Assembly (NCBI RefSeq): GCF_001625305.1
Contig: NW_017802791.1
Coordinates: 538,515-602,514, forward strand
DNA length: 64,000 nucleotides
From: Branchiostoma belcheri
Lineage: Eukaryota; Chordata; Leptocardii; Amphioxiformes; Branchiostomatidae
Direction: 5' to 3'
This document shows positions 60,110-64,000 of this stretch, in pieces (position 1 is the stretch's first letter; each line of letters opens with the position of its first letter). The notes beneath the pieces were generated by a model. That model worked only from the letters and a program-made list of their open reading frames with translations, searched no databases and was not told where the DNA came from. The position numbers were made by a program, and so were the translations under genes.

Positions 60110-60823
60110 ATAAGAAGAACTTTATTGCGCAACAGATGTAGCGGGTACAACGTATGGCAAAATATACATACATAGTTTTTGGTGTAAACATACACATATG
60201 GTGGTGTTGAGAATATCTAACAGTTCTATTATCTGTAATAGGAATATGGTCTGCTTCATAATCACTGCATAACAAAAGAGAGACACTAATTATAGTAATT
60301 AACTCTATTAATACAATGTAGTAATAAATTGTGTCAGAAATTAATTACATTTTCTCGTTTTGTCATTGAATTGTGACAGGACATGATAGTAACATATATA
60401 ATATCTCTGTTCTTTGTTATTTTTTTTTATTTTTTTTAAACACCTTTATTCAGTATACATGAAATCATACAACAAATCATATGCAGTGTACATAATAAAC
60501 AGAGATAAAGTAAGGGAAGATAAATAACATCGGGTAATCATTCATAAATTCATAACAAAAGAAAGGTGTGTATATATACCATGTAAACAAATTACTGGGT
60601 AGCATTCATCTCTGTCTTTGTATGGGGTAGTGTTATATTGGTCTTACATGTAATATGTTGTAACAATTTTCGTCGGTTTTCATCATAGGTTGGGCAATCT
60701 ATTATAAAATGTAATTCGTTTTCAACGCCTTAATGACACGCGGGACACAGTCTCTCTTTGGCTGGTGTGTTACAGTGGCGACCTTTTTCAATTTGCAAAG
60801 AGCGGGCACTAATCCTAAGTTTT
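60110..60823 (-). mobile_element. Right-arm-only LINE 3' fragments
   Basis: The left arm joins ctcattcag directly to gtatgacccgg; here 714 bases intervene. On the minus strand 60823-60560 encodes LRISARSLQIEKGRH, CPACH, one stop, then VENELHFIIDCPTYDENRR, the C-x-x-C...HF...C end of a LINE ORF2. A second LINE tail (caataaagttcttctt type, 60110-60130) follows. Confidence 0.7.
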
Positions 60824-61003
60824 ATATGACCAGGAAGCAAAACAGGGAAAGCCCCGTCAGAATACAAGGGGAAACCCAGAAGTTTCGCCTGCACATTGAA
60901 AAACTATGTACAGATTCTGAAACATCTTCCTACAAGTACTGAAAAAACTGAGATTTTACTTCTAAAGAGGAAAACAGGCAAGTCTCTACTCTGAGGCAGT
61001 TGT

Positions 61004-62460
61004 TATACTATCACTATCACTACTAGGACTGATTGATACAAAAAAAGCCCAATCCCTTATTCAGTACAAATATGTAATGGCACCACAAGTTTCACAGACC
61101 GCTACTTCATTGTGACTCAGGAAATGATTTATGATGATGATTTATTTATTGATGATGACTGTTCTTCAATGTTTAATAACCTTGAGTGTTATTACACCTT
61201 ATTACACATTCTAAGAAATAAACGTCTTCTATTAATTTTTTTTTCCTGACTTACAGTATGAGATAATTGATATTTGAATTTTTGGCATTTCCAGCTCTGG
61301 TAAGGTATTGCTAAAACCCACATTTAAATGTTGCAACAAAGTCCTATTTGAAAATTGTCGGATGGCCAATTCATCCTCACCAATTCCTAGTTGTTTACTA
61401 CAAAAAAGTTTTTTTTAATTCTATTTTCAATCAAAGACTTGCCATAGTATTTACAAAAAGCTACCTCATAAATACCTCTTTTTCCTGCGAACATAAGCAC
61501 ATATTTTCTGTTTCCACCAGCTATTCAAATTTACATCCTATACACAAGTAATACTTTACAAGAAATGGCTTTTCTATTGGTCAAAACCTAATTAACTCCT
61601 ATCAAAATGACACAAGTGACATGTTCTTAGTAATTTAGTCATGATGCAGCATAGTGATATATTTAGTGATGTATCAACTGTCCTTCATTTAGGCAAGCCA
61701 TGACAGCATTCTTTCTGTCATTTTGAATACTATAAAATTTTAACACACCAAGTCCTGAAACGTCTTGCTATTTACAAATAGTTTAAAACAGTCTCACATA
61801 TTATATACAAAATGTAAAACAAGTTAAACATAGCCATACCATGATACTGTAAAATAACATTTTAAAAGCATTCAAGTATCTGTAAAGGTACCGGCAACAG
61901 TGTACCTGAAATGTACTTATCAAAGCCAAGATATCATTTACTGAAATTTATTTATTTAAATTGCCAACATTGCAATAATGTGGAAGGCCCTAGCAGCTGT
62001 TGTCGGGCCCCACATTATGAAATACAAACATACATAAACGTACACATATCAAAGTACAATAAAGTCACAAAACACAGAAATCTCTTACACATAGTAGTAC
62101 ATACATTCCATAACCTAGGCAAATGATAGTATAAACAAGTAACAATATATCTTAGTATGGTAGGAGGCCAGAGGTCATTCAGATATATAATATTTATATA
62201 TTTACAGTATTGCAGGAATAGATGGAAGGACTTAAAGTTAGAAACGGTTCGTTGATGAAATGTAAGTGTGAAGAGCAGCCAAAAGGTTTTGATCTGTAAG
62301 AGGGTCGTGACATGGATATCCATTGGGAAGGATGTTGGTATAGCTATATAGAGAGGGGTCGATCTGTCAGGCGACGTTCTTCGGTGGCAAGTATTTGTCG
62401 TGCGTCCTCGTACAGGGGGCAGCTGGGGAGATGCTGAAATAGGGCAAGTCTACGTGTAAA
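61004..62460. other. Region between duplication and PHD gene, retroposon debris only
   Basis: AT-rich DNA. Around 61950-62000 the minus strand has a LINE-type tail (ggccttccacattattgcaatg... aaataaataaat). 62460-62340 on the minus strand reads like a decayed reading frame (LPSCPLYEDARQILATEERR). No gene is supported. Confidence 0.4.
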
Positions 62461-63699
62461 TTACCAATACGCGCAGTCTCCGCATACCCACGTGTCATCA
62501 CTGGGAGGGCTGAATGGCAGGCAGCTGACGTGAATGATCCTCTGGCATGCCACGCACCTCTCCATCCTTCCCAGGCGCTCCTCCTGCTTGCAGTGGCAAA
62601 CCAGTGAGATTCTGCTGACTCTGGTTAGACCAACTTTCTTTCTCTGCTGGCTGGTCAGACGAGGGAAAGGTGCGAGCCTCCCTTGTTTGAAACACATCGC
62701 CAAATGGCTCCTCATCTTCCTGTCGTCATACGCAATGCTGCTCACGTCTCGCCCCTCTGCGATGTACCTCTGGTAGGATGATGGTCAGGACGTTACTCTC
62801 TTGGTCGGCAAACGTGGCGTAGGACTGGTAAAGCTGGACCTGCAGAGATGTGGTCATATCGGCGCCGAGGCTGTCATACAGGCACACCTGTCCGTCTGTG
62901 TAACAGGACAGAACCCAGTGCTTTCTGTTATTGTGGTGGATTTGTAGCCCCTTTCCAGTCATCTTGGCAAACCCGTCCTCACAGAGACCAACTGTAGGGG
63001 CTTCAAGGCCTTGGAGTGCCGGGTACTGGTGGTGGAGCAGCCTCTGGGCAGCCTGGATGTGGTCGTCTGTCAGCATCTCGTCTCTTGTCAGAACCGCCAT
63101 GTCACAAGCGCTCAAGTTGAGACTTCGCCACCCCACTTGATTCAGAGCAGTTTGAGCTCTCTTGGCCGACGTCTTGCAACCTTTTTCCTTCTTACATGGG
63201 ATGGACTTTACTTTTATGGCTTGCTTGGTTTGGTGACTTAGCTGGGTGTTTTTTGGCGGGCCTCCGGATGCCGCCACTACTGGTGTCTTGCTGTCGGAGC
63301 AGATCGCTTGACTGCCGTCAGCTGTGCAGTTGATTGGGGATGAAGGACGGATTTCGATGATGCGGCGGCCTCCTTTGAGGACATGAAGTTCCACTGTAGC
63401 GTCGGGGACATCTTTGACAGTCGGAACAAACTCAGGCTCTGTGGGGAGGTCTGCGTCCTTCATACTGTGAGGATACAGGTGTTTGAGTTTCTAAAAATCT
63501 TGTATGTTGAGTGTTAATGTTCAACAACTATCTATAAAGTTTCAAGGTTGTTTCAGTTACTCTGCTAGAAAGATCATGCTCATGTACCATTTTCGTACTT
63601 ACTTAAGGTTGAAGTGCAACTGTCTCTTCAGCCACAGTTTCTCCACTTTAATCTCCACCTCGACCAGGCTGTCATGTAGAGTGTCCAATGAGTTGTTAT
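62461..63699 (-). pseudogene. Ulp1-like (C48) domain plus PHD finger protein, 3' end, frame-broken
   Basis: Exon 63699-63603 (DNNSLDTLHDSLVEVEIKVEKL, acceptor and donor present) joins in phase to exon 63464-62461. The exon encodes a basic linker, GWRSLNLSACDMAVL, LTDDHIQAAQRLLHHQYP, then HHNNRKHWVLSCYTDGQVCLYDSLG, placing a His and an Asp as in C48 proteases. After VLTIILPEV the frame is lost near 62770; the next frame resumes with AEGRDVSSIAYDDRKMRSHL...PFPRL. The stretch that should contain Q...DCG with the catalytic Cys is absent. A C-terminal PHD-like finger follows (CHCKQEERLGRMERCVACQR, HVSC, WVCGDCAYW). Upstream exons lie beyond the window. It may be a decayed gene, a protease-dead variant with a sequence error, or of transposon origin. 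Confidence 0.6.
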
Positions 63700-64000
63700 C
63701 TGTGTCGATGAAAATGTTTCAGTCAGTTTTCTTTATGAGTTTATTCACATTTAAAAGTAATAATTTTATAACAACATTTACAATTATGATGATAAAAAAA
63801 ACATCCAGGCGAGGCCAGATTCCTATTCTGGGACCTCCCTCGTGCTGAGAACATATGTATACTGACAATTACTAATTATGATGGCAAACATGCAAAGCAA
63901 CCAAAATTTGATGAACAGTTAGTATAAGAAATACCCCCGTACCGCAGTGAGGTCAGTGCCAAAACAACACGATCATCGCATCTACTTGACTTATTAATGC
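63700..64000. other. Intron of the C48/PHD gene at the window edge
   Basis: No exon recognised; the gene presumably continues beyond 64000 on the minus strand. Confidence 0.4.

Larger units (their letters stand above)
42327..61003 (-). repeat. Right arm of the large inverted duplication
   Basis: Reverse complement of 14252-32544 in the same order, with its own insertions at 46699-47684, 47855-48801, 54800-55001 and 60110-60823. See the left arm entry for paired landmarks. Confidence 0.92.

Overview
The window looks like animal nuclear DNA, most likely from a cephalochordate (amphioxus/lancelet). Its genes are split by GT-AG introns, unusual domain combinations are common, and the introns and spacers are full of small inverted-repeat transposons and decayed LINEs. 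The organism call is inference from gene content; nothing in the sequence names the species. There are no bacterial operons, CRISPR arrays or rRNA genes. | Layout: (1) 1.5-4.8 kb, minus: a signal-peptide / EGF / Thr-rich mucin / one-TM receptor whose short tail ends in a textbook ITAM. (2) 5.3-8.1 kb: two copies of an interspersed repeat, a Penelope-like element fragment (GIY-YIG endonuclease end between inverted terminal copies) and a foldback repeat. (3) 9.1-14.2 kb, minus: a 1306-residue protein with a nucleotidyltransferase-like motif and ten kinesin-light-chain-type TPRs. (4) 14.25-32.54 kb and 42.33-61.0 kb: two arms of an inverted duplication of about 18 kb separated by a spacer of about 9.8 kb. 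Each arm carries one 11-exon heme peroxidase gene, pointing toward the spacer. (5) Spacer, 36.6-39.4 kb, plus: a DED / unknown domain / coiled coil / six-NHL-repeat gene, followed by a broken partial copy of its 3' end. (6) 62.4-63.7 kb, minus: the 3' end of a gene with an Ulp1-like (C48) domain and a PHD finger; the segment that should hold the catalytic cysteine is missing and the frame breaks there. | The most striking item is the peroxidase pair. In both copies the catalytic domain is split by two lectin-type domains, a C-type lectin domain (two exons) and an F-type/F5-8C domain (one exon). They lie after the Ca-site motif [12 protein letters not shown] ([11 protein letters not shown] is common to both copies) and before the TSMHT segment. 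Every inserted exon has phase-1 ends, as expected for exon shuffling into a phase-1 intron. The distal His, distal Arg, ester Asp and Glu, proximal His and proximal Asn are all present, so the enzyme is probably still active. Two conserved acidic exons downstream of the stop may form an alternative C-terminus. | The two arms also act as a natural experiment on transposition: several elements occur in only one arm and the other keeps the empty site. The clearest is a 5'-truncated LINE with a 13-bp target duplication at 16.4-18.4 kb. Themes shared by the genes (ITAM receptor, DED protein, lectin-peroxidase) suggest an innate-immunity neighbourhood, but that is inference.
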